64,000 nucleotides of DNA from Nocardia nova (lineage in GTDB: Bacteria; Actinomycetota; Actinomycetes; Mycobacteriales; Mycobacteriaceae). The position numbers were made by a program, and so were the translations under genes. The stretch spans positions 1-64,000 of the forward strand of contig NZ_PSZE01000012.1 of NCBI RefSeq assembly GCF_002933465.1. Direction: 5' to 3'. The notes beneath the pieces were generated by a model that saw only the letters and a program-made list of their open reading frames with translations, did no database searches and was not told the DNA's origin. Shown here piece after piece: positions 36,387-45,273 of this stretch (within the stretch, counting starts at the first letter, position 1; each line of letters opens with the position of its first letter).

Positions 36387-38075
36387 ATGGCGACATCGCA
36401 GTGTGGCGATGCGACGGACTCGGCGCCGCGCCGGGAGATCGAGTTGTCGTGGCGGCGCTCGAAGCTGTCCGGCGTGCCACCAGAGTTCGACGGATTCCCC
36501 GATCTGCCCGCGGTGGAGGTCGATCCGCGCAGTCGGCTGCTCGAGGCCGCGCGGCCGGTTCTCGATCAGATGGCGCTCGCCCTCGCCGACACCGCCTACA
36601 GCCTGCTGCTCGCGGATCGCGAGTGCCGGCTGGTCTACCGGTGGTTCGGCGATCCGCGCTTCGAACAGGCGCTGGACACCCTGGGCATCCGGAGCGGGAC
36701 CAGCCTCGCCGAGGACACCTTCGGCACCAATGCGCTGGGTACCGCGCTCGAAACCCGCCGCGGCATCGCCGTCAACGGCTCCGAGCATTACATCGAGCGC
36801 TTCAAGGGATTCACCTGCTACGGTCACCCGGTCTTGCATCCGGTCACCCGCCGCCTGGTCGGCGCATTGGACATCACCAGCACCAATACCCACGCCGATC
36901 CGCTGCTCGGCCCGTTTCTGCAGCGGGCGGCACAGGATATCGAACAGCGGCTGTTGGATCAGGCCAAGGCGTCCGAACGTGCGCTGCTGGCCGCGTTCCA
37001 GACCGTTTCCCGGCAGCGGCGCGCCATCGCCGCGGTCGGTGACGACATCGTGCTGACCAACAAGAGCGCGGTGGATCTGCTCGGCCCGTCCGACTACGCG
37101 CTGTTGCGTCTGCTGGCGGAGCGGACCGCCGCACATCCGCGCGTCACCGAGGTTCGGCTCGCGTCCGGTGCGGCGGTACGCATCCATCTGTCCCAGGCGC
37201 CCGGCGCCGACACCGGCATGCTGTTCCACTTCGAACCCATCGAGGAGGCCGCGACCGTGACGAGGACGCGGGCGGGCACCACCGGGCAGCGGGCGCTGGA
37301 AGCCACGACGGCGGGACCGGTTCTGATCGTCGGCGAACGGGGGTCCGGCCGCAGTAGCGAGGCTCGGCGGATGGCGCGCGGCGAAGACGTGGAATTCCAT
37401 CAGTGCGCGGACGTCGCGGCGGACGGCGCCCAGCACTGGATCGACAGCCTGCGGGAGAACTTGTCCGGCCCCGGCGGCACCGTCTGCATCGAGGGGGTCG
37501 ATCTCCTGCCGGAGCCGGTGGTCGACCAATTGATCGATGCGATCGACGCAGCCCGCGGCCGCAGAGTGCTGCTGACCTCGCTACCGCTGCGCGATACCCA
37601 CGGCGCGCATGCCGCGCTGGCGGCCCGGTGTGTGCAGCGGGTGGACGTGGCGCCGCTGCACGAGCGCGTCGCCGAACTGCCCGCGATCACGAAAACCCTG
37701 CTGCACGAACTCGATCCGTCCGCCGATGTGCGGTTGCTGCCGAGCGTGATCGAACTGCTCGCCACCCACCCGTGGCCCGGCAACCTGCACGAACTCAAGG
37801 CCGTCCTGGCGCACGTGCTGCGGCATCGCCATCGCGGTGACGTGACGGTAGCCGACCTGCCGGACCGTTACCGTGTGTCTTCGCGGGCCCGCCGCCTGTC
37901 CGGTCGCGAGCGCGCCGAGCGCGATGCCATCGTCGAGGCGCTGCGCCGCAATCAGGGCAACAAGCTCAAGACGGCACACGAACTCGGCATCAGCCGCACC
38001 ACGCTGTACGCCCGGCTCAAGGCGCTGCGAATCACCGATGGCCGAACGTCGCTCGGCCGTCCCGCGTGCCGATAA
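36387..38075 (+). CDS. AcoR-type GAF/Fis transcriptional regulator without sigma-54 motifs
   Basis: 562 residues, ATG set by CAGGAGGT nine bases upstream. Residues about 60-195 are a GAF-type sensor (GTSLAEDTFGTNALGTALETRR, FTCYGHPVLHPVTRRLVGALDIT). The middle is a degenerate AAA+ region: the Walker A is GERGSGRSS, lacking the lysine, and no GAFTGA loop is seen. The C-terminus carries a Fis helix-turn-helix (NKLKTAHELGISRTTLYARLKAL). Actinobacteria have no sigma-54, so it must act with another sigma factor. It probably activates the adjacent dehydrogenases in response to an alcohol or aldehyde. Confidence 0.85.
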   Translation: MATSQCGDATDSAPRREIELSWRRSKLSGVPPEFDGFPDLPAVEVDPRSRLLEAARPVLDQMALALADTAYSLLLADRECRLVYRWFGDPRFEQALDTLGIRSGTSLAEDTFGTNALGTALETRRGIAVNGSEHYIERFKGFTCYGHPVLHPVTRRLVGALDITSTNTHADPLLGPFLQRAAQDIEQRLLDQAKASERALLAAFQTVSRQRRAIAAVGDDIVLTNKSAVDLLGPSDYALLRLLAERTAAHPRVTEVRLASGAAVRIHLSQAPGADTGMLFHFEPIEEAATVTRTRAGTTGQRALEATTAGPVLIVGERGSGRSSEARRMARGEDVEFHQCADVAADGAQHWIDSLRENLSGPGGTVCIEGVDLLPEPVVDQLIDAIDAARGRRVLLTSLPLRDTHGAHAALAARCVQRVDVAPLHERVAELPAITKTLLHELDPSADVRLLPSVIELLATHPWPGNLHELKAVLAHVLRHRHRGDVTVADLPDRYRVSSRARRLSGRERAERDAIVEALRRNQGNKLKTAHELGISRTTLYARLKALRITDGRTSLGRPACR

Positions 38076-38147
38076 CGCGGGACGGCGTGCGGGACTGCGG
38101 ACACCGAAACCCTTGCGGCACAGCCTGTTCCGGCCGCCGGGACCGGA

Positions 38148-38951
38148 TTACTTGCGTGCGACGGCCGCGTAGGCGGACACCTGCGCGTCCATCTTCTTCG
38201 CGGGTGCGACACCGTCGGGGCGCCAGCGGTGCGGTACCTCGACACCCGGTTCGATCAGCTCCATGCCGTCGAAGAAGCGCGCGAACTCGTCGCGGCTGCG
38301 GACCTGGCATGGCAGGCCGCTGCGGCGGTAGATGTCGACCACGGTCGCTATCGCCGTAGGATCGAAGTCCGGGGTGACATGCGTCATCACCAGGTACGAG
38401 CCGGGCACGAACCGCTTCATCAGCGTCTCGATGATTCCGTAGGCGCCGTGCTCGTCGGGGACGAAATGCATCAGCGCGTTGAGGCTGACCGCGACCGGCT
38501 GGGTCAGATCCAGCGTCTCGTGCAGCCCCGGGGCGTCGAGAATCGCTTCGGGAGTGGTGACGTCGGCGGAGATGTAGTTGGTGCGTCCCTCCGGGGAGCT
38601 GATCATCAACGCCCGGGCGTGGACGAGCACGATCGGATCGTTGTCGACGTAGACGACTCGTGCGTCGGGGGCGACCTGCTGGGCCACCTGATGCAGATTC
38701 GGCTCGGTGGGGATCCCCGTTCCGATATCGAGGAATTGACGAATCCCCGCGTTCGCCAGGAACCGTGTGACGCGGTGGATGAACGCCCGGTTCTGCTGCG
38801 CGGCCACCCGCACTCCGGGCCAGGTCGCCACGACCTTCTCGGCCGCTTCCGCATCCGCGCTGTAGTGGTCCTGGCCGCCGAGGTAGTAGTCGTACATGCG
38901 GGCAGTGTGGGGCTGGTTCTGTCGCAGGTCGACAGGGGAGCCGGATTCCAC
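38148..38951 (-). CDS. SAM-dependent methyltransferase, DUF574/SAV2177 type
   Basis: 267 residues from GTG 38951, chosen because GGAAAGGACTGCGAC precedes it; a TTG at 38981 is possible but lacks a ribosome-binding site. ARMYDYYLGGQDHYSADAEAA and FLDIGTGIPTEPNLHQVAQ are diagnostic for this large actinomycete family (Methyltransf_19). Family members are abundant, with unknown substrates, perhaps in secondary metabolism. Convergent with the AcoR gene. Confidence 0.85.
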   Translation of the reverse strand: MESGSPVDLRQNQPHTARMYDYYLGGQDHYSADAEAAEKVVATWPGVRVAAQQNRAFIHRVTRFLANAGIRQFLDIGTGIPTEPNLHQVAQQVAPDARVVYVDNDPIVLVHARALMISSPEGRTNYISADVTTPEAILDAPGLHETLDLTQPVAVSLNALMHFVPDEHGAYGIIETLMKRFVPGSYLVMTHVTPDFDPTAIATVVDIYRRSGLPCQVRSRDEFARFFDGMELIEPGVEVPHRWRPDGVAPAKKMDAQVSAYAAVARK

Positions 38952-39299
38952 GTCGCAGTCCTTTCCGAGACGAAGCGGCAACGGCGATATGCGGAGTGCC
39001 GCGTCGAACGTGTTGCGGGCAACGGGAATCGGCGACCGGGGCCGATTCCCGTACGCGGCGAGAGTCTACCCGGCCCCTCGGCACGAATCCGGTACTCCGG
39101 CGATCTTGTGGCCCGACTCGTCGATCATCTGGAGTCGAGGTCCTCCGAGGACAAGGCGCCCGCTGCCGTGGATCGATCCGATTCGGGCCTTCCGGCCCTC
39201 CGGCCGGGACCTTCGGCGCTCCCGATCCGCCGGCCCCGCGACGAGGCTGGAACGCGAACCGGCGACGAATACCGACTGTGCGGTGAACAGAGGCTCCAC
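38952..39299. other. Promoter region of the Hyh hydrogenase operon
   Basis: About 350 bases with no gene. A DosR-box-like sequence lies at 39182, and AGAGG at 39288-39292 is the ribosome-binding site for the first hydrogenase gene. Confidence 0.55.
39182..39201 (+). promoter_or_regulatory. DosR-box-like palindrome upstream of the Hyh operon
   Basis: TTCGGGCCTTCCGGCCCTCC matches the DosR consensus at about 13 of 20 positions (TTCGGG, CTT, G, CCC) and is itself palindromic (GGGCCTTCCGGCCC). It lies 99 bases before the first gene. The group 3b hydrogenase of M. smegmatis is known to be under DosR control. Confidence 0.45.
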
Positions 39300-40430
39300 A
39301 TGACCATCGGCGACAACATGACGATCGACCGGGCGGGCCTGGATCGGCTCGTCACCGTTCTGGTCGAGCACGGATACCGGGTTATCGGTCCGCAGGTTCG
39401 CGATGGCGCGATAGTCCTCGACGAGCTCGATTCGGGCGCCCGGCTGCCCGGGGGCTGGGGCGTGCACACCGAGCCGGGGCGCTATCGGCTGTTCCGGCGT
39501 GACGACGAAGCCGTCTTCTCGCATTCGGCCGGCCCGGGGTCGTGGAAACAATTCCTCCAGCCGCCCCATCGACGGATCGCCCGGCTCGATGCGGATCTGA
39601 ATTCCGAACCGGTGCAGGAGGTTCCGACGCCGACCGCATTCCTCGGCGTGCGCGGCTGCGATATGGCCGCGATCGGCGTGCTCGGGCAGGTGCTCGGCGG
39701 CGGCGCGCATCCCGACCCGGCGTTCGCGGCGCGGCGCCGGGAGCTGTTCATCATCGGCGTGAACTGCACCGAGCCCGGCGGCGTGTGCTTCTGCGCATCG
39801 ATGCACACCGGCCCGGACGTGTCCTCCGGCTACGACCTCGCCCTCACCGAACGCATCGACCACACCGGGCACCGGTTCCTCGTCGACGTGGGCACCGAGG
39901 CGGGTGCGCGCATCGCCGCCGAACTGGTCGGTGAACCGAGTTCGGAGGCAGAGATTTCGGCGGCACGAGCCGAGGTCGCGGCGGCGGCGGGCCGGATGGG
40001 TCGCAGCATGCCGGACGTCGATCTCCGCGACATGCTTCGCCGCACCCACGAGTCACCCCATTGGCAGGACGTCGCGAGCCGCTGCTTCACCTGCGCCAAC
40101 TGCACCATGGTCTGTCCCACCTGCTTTTGCACCACCACCGAGGACGTCACCGATCTCACCGGCGCACATGCCGAGCGCTGGGAGCGCTGGGCCTCGTGTT
40201 TCGAACTCGACTTCTCCCATCTGCACGGCGGCAGTGTGCGGCAGTCGGGCGAGAGCCGGTACCGGCAGTGGCTCACCCACAAATTGAGTACCTGGTACGA
40301 CCAATTCGGCAGTTCCGGCTGTGTGGGGTGTGGACGCTGCATCGCGTGGTGCCCGGCGGGTATCGATTTGACCGTCGAGGTCGCCCGCCTGGCCGAAACG
40401 GTCGACGGGGGCGACGATGACCACCGCTGA
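39300..40430 (+). CDS. hyhB: Group 3b hydrogenase iron-sulfur (beta) subunit
   Basis: 376 residues from ATG 39300. Cysteine-rich segments are CxxCxxC at 252-258 continuing to C262/C265/C267, and CVGCGRC (331-337) with C341, giving two ferredoxin-like [4Fe-4S] sites; C120, C146, C153 and C155 in the N-terminal half may bind another cluster. It relays electrons between the hydrogenase small subunit and the flavoprotein in the cytosolic 3b (sulfhydrogenase-type) complex. The next gene overlaps it by 14 bases. Confidence 0.87.
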   Translation: MTIGDNMTIDRAGLDRLVTVLVEHGYRVIGPQVRDGAIVLDELDSGARLPGGWGVHTEPGRYRLFRRDDEAVFSHSAGPGSWKQFLQPPHRRIARLDADLNSEPVQEVPTPTAFLGVRGCDMAAIGVLGQVLGGGAHPDPAFAARRRELFIIGVNCTEPGGVCFCASMHTGPDVSSGYDLALTERIDHTGHRFLVDVGTEAGARIAAELVGEPSSEAEISAARAEVAAAAGRMGRSMPDVDLRDMLRRTHESPHWQDVASRCFTCANCTMVCPTCFCTTTEDVTDLTGAHAERWERWASCFELDFSHLHGGSVRQSGESRYRQWLTHKLSTWYDQFGSSGCVGCGRCIAWCPAGIDLTVEVARLAETVDGGDDDHR

Positions 40431-40926
40431 GGAGCTGGCCGCCTTCGCGCCGCTGGCCACGCTGGACCGCGGCAAACTCGACACGCTCGCGCGAGCCGGG
40501 CGAAACGTCGGCTATCCCGCCGGGCAGCGGTTGATCACGGAAGGCCGCCGGGCCGACCGGTGCTGGCTCCTCCGATCGGGATGTGTGGCTGTGGACGCGG
40601 CGCTTCCCGGCCGCGATCCGTTCGTGGTACAGACCCTGGGGCCCGGTGATCTGCTCGGATGGTCATGGCTGGTGCCGCCGTACCGCTGGCACTTCGGCGC
40701 CGTCACCACCGAGCCCGTGCAGGCGATCGAATTCGACGCGGCCCGCCTGGCCGACATCGCCGATGCCGACCCGACGTTCGGCTACACGCTCACCCTGCTG
40801 CTCTTCGAGGCACTCGTGGAGCGGCTGCAGGCTACCCGGGCGAGGTTGTTGAACCTCTACCGCAATCCGGGCGAGGCGGCCACGACCGTCCCGCTGCGCC
40901 GGGGGGAGAGCGGAGGTGGGTGGTGA
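40417..40926 (+). CDS. cNMP-binding-fold protein of the Hyh operon, no DNA-binding domain
   Basis: 169 residues. Residues about 10-130 form a CRP/FNR-like beta roll (GQRLITEGRRADRCWLLRSGCVAVD, then GPGDLLGWSWLVPPYRWHF), followed by a dimerisation helix, and the protein stops before any helix-turn-helix. The phosphate-binding cassette lacks the Arg-Ser/Thr pair needed for cyclic AMP in CRP. It is therefore unlikely to be a transcription factor and could be a regulatory or assembly subunit of the hydrogenase. It overlaps hyhB by 14 and the flavoprotein gene by 4 bases. Confidence 0.8.
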   Translation: MTTAEELAAFAPLATLDRGKLDTLARAGRNVGYPAGQRLITEGRRADRCWLLRSGCVAVDAALPGRDPFVVQTLGPGDLLGWSWLVPPYRWHFGAVTTEPVQAIEFDAARLADIADADPTFGYTLTLLLFEALVERLQATRARLLNLYRNPGEAATTVPLRRGESGGGW

Positions 40927-41777
40927 GCAGCGCGCCGGCCGCAGCCGTGGTGGCCGACCCGGACATCATGCTCCGTTATCGGGTGGTCGACCGCATCGCG
41001 CAGACCGCCGATACCGCGACCTTGGTCCTCGCCCCGATAGATGGTGCGGCACAACGGTTCCGGGCGGGCCAGTTCATGATGCTCTACCGATTCGGGGTGG
41101 GTGAGATCGCCATCTCGATCAGCGGCAACCCCTGTGCCCCGGGCGATCTGCTCGAGCACACCATCCGCTCGGTCGGCGCGGTGAGCGCCGCGCTGTACGA
41201 CTCCCCGCCCGGTGCCGTGATCGGGGTGCGCGGGCCGTTCGGTACCGGGTGGGATCTCGATTCCGCCGTCGGCCGAGATCTGGTCGTCGTCGGCGGTGGA
41301 GTCGGTGTGGCGCCGCTGCGTTCGATCGTGCTGGAGGCGCTGGCGCGCCGCGCCGAATACGGCCGGATCGTGCTGATCACCGGCGCGCGAACCCCCGGTG
41401 AGATCCTCTTCCGGGACGATCAGCGCGCATGGCAGGCCGACGATCGGCTCGAGCTGTACCGGACCGTCGATCACCCGGCTCCCGGCTGGACCGGAAGGGT
41501 CGGTTTCGTCACCGAACCCCTCGGCGCGCTCGTCATCGATCCCGCGCGCACCACCGCGTTCCTGTGCGGGCCGGAACCGATGATGCGGTTCTGCGCGCGG
41601 ACCCTGATGCGGCACGGTGTGGCCCGCGGCGACATCCGGCTGTCGATGGAGCGCAATATGCAGTGCGGCGTGGGCCGATGCGGCCACTGCCAGCTCGGGC
41701 CGCTCCTGATCTGCCGGGACGGTCCCGTCGTCGATTACGCGGTGGCCGAACCGCTGATGAGGGTGCAGGAGTTGTGA
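40923..41777 (+). CDS. hyhG: Group 3b hydrogenase FAD/NAD(P)-binding (gamma) subunit
   Basis: 284 residues from GTG 40923, six bases after GGAGG and overlapping the previous stop as GTGA. Ferredoxin-reductase layout: FAD domain (RAGQFMMLYRFGVGEIAISISG), NAD(P) domain (VVVGGGVGVAPLRSIV, FLCGPEPMM) and a C-terminal cysteine cluster MQCGVGRCGHCQLGP that binds a [2Fe-2S] centre, as in dihydroorotate dehydrogenase subunit B. It exchanges electrons with NAD(P)H. Confidence 0.9.
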   Translation: MSSAPAAAVVADPDIMLRYRVVDRIAQTADTATLVLAPIDGAAQRFRAGQFMMLYRFGVGEIAISISGNPCAPGDLLEHTIRSVGAVSAALYDSPPGAVIGVRGPFGTGWDLDSAVGRDLVVVGGGVGVAPLRSIVLEALARRAEYGRIVLITGARTPGEILFRDDQRAWQADDRLELYRTVDHPAPGWTGRVGFVTEPLGALVIDPARTTAFLCGPEPMMRFCARTLMRHGVARGDIRLSMERNMQCGVGRCGHCQLGPLLICRDGPVVDYAVAEPLMRVQEL

Positions 41778-42550
41778 TGGCCGTCCCGACGCTCGCGGTT
41801 TGGAAGTTCACCTCCTGCGACGGCTGCCAGCTCACCCTGCTGGACTGCGAGGACGAGCTGCTGACGCTCGCGGGCCGGATTCGGATCGCGCATTTCACCG
41901 AGGCGTCCAGTGCGGTCGAACCCGGGCCCTACGACGTGTCGCTGGTCGAGGGGTCGGTCTCCACGCCCGAAGAGGTTGATCGGATCGCCGAAATCCGTTC
42001 GCAGTCGCGAATTCTCGTCACGATCGGCGCCTGCGCGAGCCACGGCGGCATTCAGGCACTGCGCAACTTCGCCGATATCGGCGACTTCACCTCGATCGTG
42101 TACGCGAGCCCGGAGTACATCTCGACGCTGGACACCGTCACACCGATCGCCGCCCATGTGCGAGTGGACTACGAACTGCGCGGCTGCCCGATCGACCGCC
42201 GCCAGCTCCTCGACACGCTCTGTGCCCTGCTGGCCGGTCGCGCACCCGATCTGCCGGACACCAGTGTGTGCACCGAATGCAAGCGCCGTGGCAATACCTG
42301 CGTCATGGTCGCCGACGGCATACCGTGCCTCGGCCCGGTCACTCAGGCCGGCTGCGGAGCCCTGTGCCCGTCGTACCACCGCGGCTGCTACGGGTGCTTC
42401 GGGCCCATGGCACGCCCCAATATCGGTGCGCTGCTTCCGATTCTGCGTGTCAACGGCATGTCCTACGAAGATATCGATCGGGTGTTCGGCACATTCGCCG
42501 CCGCCGCACCGCCGTTCGCGGAGAGGGGGCAAGATGAGCCACCGCAGTAG
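41777..42550 (+). CDS. hyhS: Group 3b [NiFe]-hydrogenase small (delta) subunit
   Basis: 257 residues, ATG 41777 overlapping the previous stop by one base. FTSCDGCQLTLLD gives the CxxC of the proximal cluster, completed by GACASHGG and RGCPID. The C-terminal block CTECKRRGNTC and GCGALCPSYHRGCYGCFGP supplies two further [4Fe-4S] clusters. There is no Tat signal, so the complex is cytosolic. Family: NADH-ubiquinone oxidoreductase 20-kDa-like. It passes electrons from the NiFe site to HyhB. Confidence 0.9.
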   Translation: MAVPTLAVWKFTSCDGCQLTLLDCEDELLTLAGRIRIAHFTEASSAVEPGPYDVSLVEGSVSTPEEVDRIAEIRSQSRILVTIGACASHGGIQALRNFADIGDFTSIVYASPEYISTLDTVTPIAAHVRVDYELRGCPIDRRQLLDTLCALLAGRAPDLPDTSVCTECKRRGNTCVMVADGIPCLGPVTQAGCGALCPSYHRGCYGCFGPMARPNIGALLPILRVNGMSYEDIDRVFGTFAAAAPPFAERGQDEPPQ

Positions 42551-43826
42551 GCGATTGACGGTGAGCTCGCTGGCTCGGGTGGAAGGGGAGGGAGCCCTGC
42601 GGGTCGTCGTCGAGGACGACAAGGTCACCCGCGCGGAACTGAACATCTACGAGCCACCACGATTCTTCGAAGCGTTCCTGCGCGGCAGGGCGTACACCGA
42701 GCCACCCGATATCACCGCGCGGATCTGTGGAATTTGCCCGGTGGCCTATCAGACCAGCGCGTGTAACGCACTCGAGCAGCTCTGCGGTATCCGCCTCGAC
42801 GCGCCGCTGGCGGCGTTGCGACGGCTGATGTACTGCGGTGAGTGGATCTCCAGCCACGCCCTGCACATCTACCTGCTGCACCTGCCCGATTTCCTGGGCT
42901 ATCCCGATGCCGTCGCGCTGGCCGCCGACCACCGGGAACTGGTGGAACACGGTCTGGCGGTGAAGAAGGCGGGCAACAGCCTGCTCGAACTTGTGGGAGG
43001 CCGCTCGATCCATCCGATCAATATCCGGGTCGGCGGCTTCTACGCGGTACCGGAACGGGCCCGGTTCGAGCCGGTCGCCGAACAGCTGCGTCGCGCGCGG
43101 GACTATGCCGCCGAGACCGCCGAATTCGCCGCAGGTTTCGAATTTCCCGACCTCGAACTCGACCACGACCTGCTGGCCGTCACCGCGCCGGACAGGTACG
43201 CCATCGAAGACGGCACCCTGCGCAGCGACAGCGGAACATCGTTCACCGCAGCCGATTTCGGTGCGCACGTCGTCGAAGGGCAGGTGCCGCATTCCACGGC
43301 GTTGCATGCCCGCTTGGACGGCCGGCGATACCTGGCCGGCCCACTGGCCCGCTACAGTCTCAACTCCGCGCACCTGTCACCGCTGGCCCGCGAGGTCGCG
43401 GCGGCCGCGGGCCTGCGCGAGCGGTGCCGTAACCCCTTCCGCAGCATCCTCGTTCGCGCCGTCGAACTCGTCTACGCCCTCGATGAAGCGCTCCGGCTGA
43501 TCGGTGACTACGAGCGACCCGCGCGACCGGCGGTCGCCGCGCGGCCACGTGCCGGTGTCGGCCACGGCGTCAGCGAAGCTCCCCGCGGGGTGCTCTACCA
43601 CCGATACGAAACCGACGACACCGGAGTCGTCAGCGCGGCCACCATCATTCCGCCCACTTCGCAGAACCAGGCCGCGATCGAGGACGACCTGCGCCGGGTG
43701 GTCGAGGCCAACCTCGGACTGGACGATGTGGCACTCACCCACCTGTGTGAACGCACGATCCGCAACTACGACCCGTGCATCTCCTGCTCGGCGCACTTCC
43801 TCGAGCTCGACCTGGTGCGCCGATGA
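42534..43826 (+). CDS. hyhL: Group 3b [NiFe]-hydrogenase large (alpha) subunit
   Basis: 430 residues from ATG 42534. The nickel ligands are in RICGICP (C65, C68) and DPCISCSAH (C415, C418). After H421 only FLELDLVRR remains, the short C-terminal peptide removed by the endopeptidase encoded next. It binds the NiFe(CN)2CO centre and interconverts H2 with protons and electrons. It overlaps the small-subunit gene by 17 bases and the protease gene as ATGA. Confidence 0.93.
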   Translation: MSHRSRRLTVSSLARVEGEGALRVVVEDDKVTRAELNIYEPPRFFEAFLRGRAYTEPPDITARICGICPVAYQTSACNALEQLCGIRLDAPLAALRRLMYCGEWISSHALHIYLLHLPDFLGYPDAVALAADHRELVEHGLAVKKAGNSLLELVGGRSIHPINIRVGGFYAVPERARFEPVAEQLRRARDYAAETAEFAAGFEFPDLELDHDLLAVTAPDRYAIEDGTLRSDSGTSFTAADFGAHVVEGQVPHSTALHARLDGRRYLAGPLARYSLNSAHLSPLAREVAAAAGLRERCRNPFRSILVRAVELVYALDEALRLIGDYERPARPAVAARPRAGVGHGVSEAPRGVLYHRYETDDTGVVSAATIIPPTSQNQAAIEDDLRRVVEANLGLDDVALTHLCERTIRNYDPCISCSAHFLELDLVRR

Positions 43827-44314
43827 CCGGACCGCGGGCCGTGGTGATCGGTGTCGGGAACGACTACCGGCACGACGACGGCATCGGCCCCGCCGTGGCC
43901 CGCCGCCTCGACTCGCTGCGCATCCCTGCCGTCAGGGTGGCGCAGTGTGACGGCGAACCTACCGGCCTTCTCGACCTCTGGGCCGGTGTCGAGCTCGCGG
44001 TGGTCGTGGACGCGGTCCGCCGCGATCCCTCGGCCCCCGGGCGGGTGTCGCGCACCACTGTCGAGGCCCTGCGCGGGTGCCCTCGCGCCGCCGGCTCGCA
44101 TGCGCTGGGCATTGCGGACGCGCTGCCGCTCGCACGAGTCCTGGGCCGGGCCCCGGCCGAACTCGTCGTCGTCGCGGTCGAGGCGCAGCGCCTCGATCCG
44201 GGCGTCGGCCTGTCCGGCCCGGTGGCGGCGGCAGTGCCGGACGCCGTCGCGGCCGTGCTGAGCGAACTCGCGCGCCTCGGGCTGCGCCCGGCCGGAGCAG
44301 GGCTGCCAGACTGA
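43823..44314 (+). CDS. Hydrogenase maturation endopeptidase for Hyh
   Basis: 163 residues from ATG 43823. VIGVGNDYRHDDGIGPAVARRL is the GxGNxxxxDDGxG motif of the HyaD/HycI peptidases, the first acidic residue of which binds nickel, and a later SHALGIADALPLA segment holds the family histidine. It should trim the HyhL C-terminus after nickel insertion. A second, different peptidase serves the 1h enzyme (57463). Confidence 0.87.
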   Translation: MTGPRAVVIGVGNDYRHDDGIGPAVARRLDSLRIPAVRVAQCDGEPTGLLDLWAGVELAVVVDAVRRDPSAPGRVSRTTVEALRGCPRAAGSHALGIADALPLARVLGRAPAELVVVAVEAQRLDPGVGLSGPVAAAVPDAVAAVLSELARLGLRPAGAGLPD

Positions 44315-44375
44315 CCGTGCGTCGTGTCGGTCCGGATCCGGTGAGGGCCTCGGCATACGAGGCGCCGAGGAGAAG

Positions 44376-45020
44376 GTCGGTCCGGCTCCAGCGTGGTACG
44401 ACCTGTTCCCGCTCACCCCTGACACCTGGGGATTCTTCCTGGGCGACGTCTGTGGCAAAGGCGCCGACGCCGCGGTGGTGACGTCCTCGGCGCGATACAC
44501 GATGCGCGCCGCGGCGGTCTACGTCCCGGACCCACTGGCCGTGCTGGCACACCTATACACGGTGTTTTGCCGTGAATTCCACACCGGCACACCACGTTTC
44601 CGCACCGTGGTCTATGGCTCCGCGCGGCCGGCTCCCACCGGCCCCACACTCACCGTCGCCGCCGGTGGGCATCCGCCACCGGTGCTGATCCGGGCCGAGG
44701 GCACGACCGAGTCGCTCGAGACCCCGGGCGGCATGCTGGTCGGGGCACTTCCGGATGCGGTATTCGCCGGCCGCGCAGTACATCTCGCACCCGGCGATAC
44801 CGTACTGCTCTACAGCGACGGCCTCACCGAGGCCCGTGTCCGTGGTCGCGAACGCCTCGGTGAGGAACGTCTTCGCGAATTCATCGATGCCCTCGGCCCG
44901 GTGTCCGCGCCCGGGCTGATCGCCGCATTGACCGAGCTGCTCGCGGGATTCGACGGCGTCGACGACGACACCGCCCTGCTCGCGCTCGGCATTCCGCCCA
45001 CCGCGGCTACCTACCGCTGA
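44376..45020 (+). pseudogene. Truncated SpoIIE/PP2C-type phosphatase
   Basis: Only the phosphatase domain is left. In frame from about 44376 it reads VGPAPAWYDLFPLTPDTWGFF, then LGDVCGKGADAA, AGGHPPP, YSDGLTEAR and DDDTALLALG. Normal family members have VGGDWYD at the first site; the metal-binding aspartate is replaced by PAPA, and the sensory (PAS/GAF) N-terminus is absent. There is no start codon upstream in this frame; the first is GTG 44475, inside the domain. Probably inactive, a relic next to the hydrogenase operon. Confidence 0.75.
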
Positions 45021-45219
45021 AAACCGGGAACCTGCTGGAGTCGCCGTAATCCTGGAACTGTTCCATGTTCCGCAGCACGCGCATGTCGTCGTCGGAGATC
45101 ACTCGAGGGCACGCCAGGCCTCCCGATTGCCTGCGGCCGGCTGTACCGCCACCGGGATCGGCGCGGGTCCACGGCCGCGTCACGTTCACCACGACGGCCT
45201 CGCGGCTCAGCGATTTCAC
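45007..45219 (-). other. Unidentified possible gene remnant
   Basis: The minus-strand end VISDDDMRVLRNMEQF onward looks like an ordered, non-random protein C-terminus, while the upstream part is low-complexity. No family is recognised. It fills the 250-base gap between the phosphatase relic and the DUF2231 gene and may be another decayed gene. Confidence 0.3.
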
Positions 45220-45273
45220 AGCATGGTCGTGGAACGCTGGCGCGCGTTCGTCCGTCCGAAAGAAAGTCCTTCG

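Noticed and set aside
39213..39236. GGGAC and TCCCG arms as a second DosR box before hyhB
   Set aside because: The spacing between the half-sites (9 bases) is too long for the consensus; the site at 39182 fits better.
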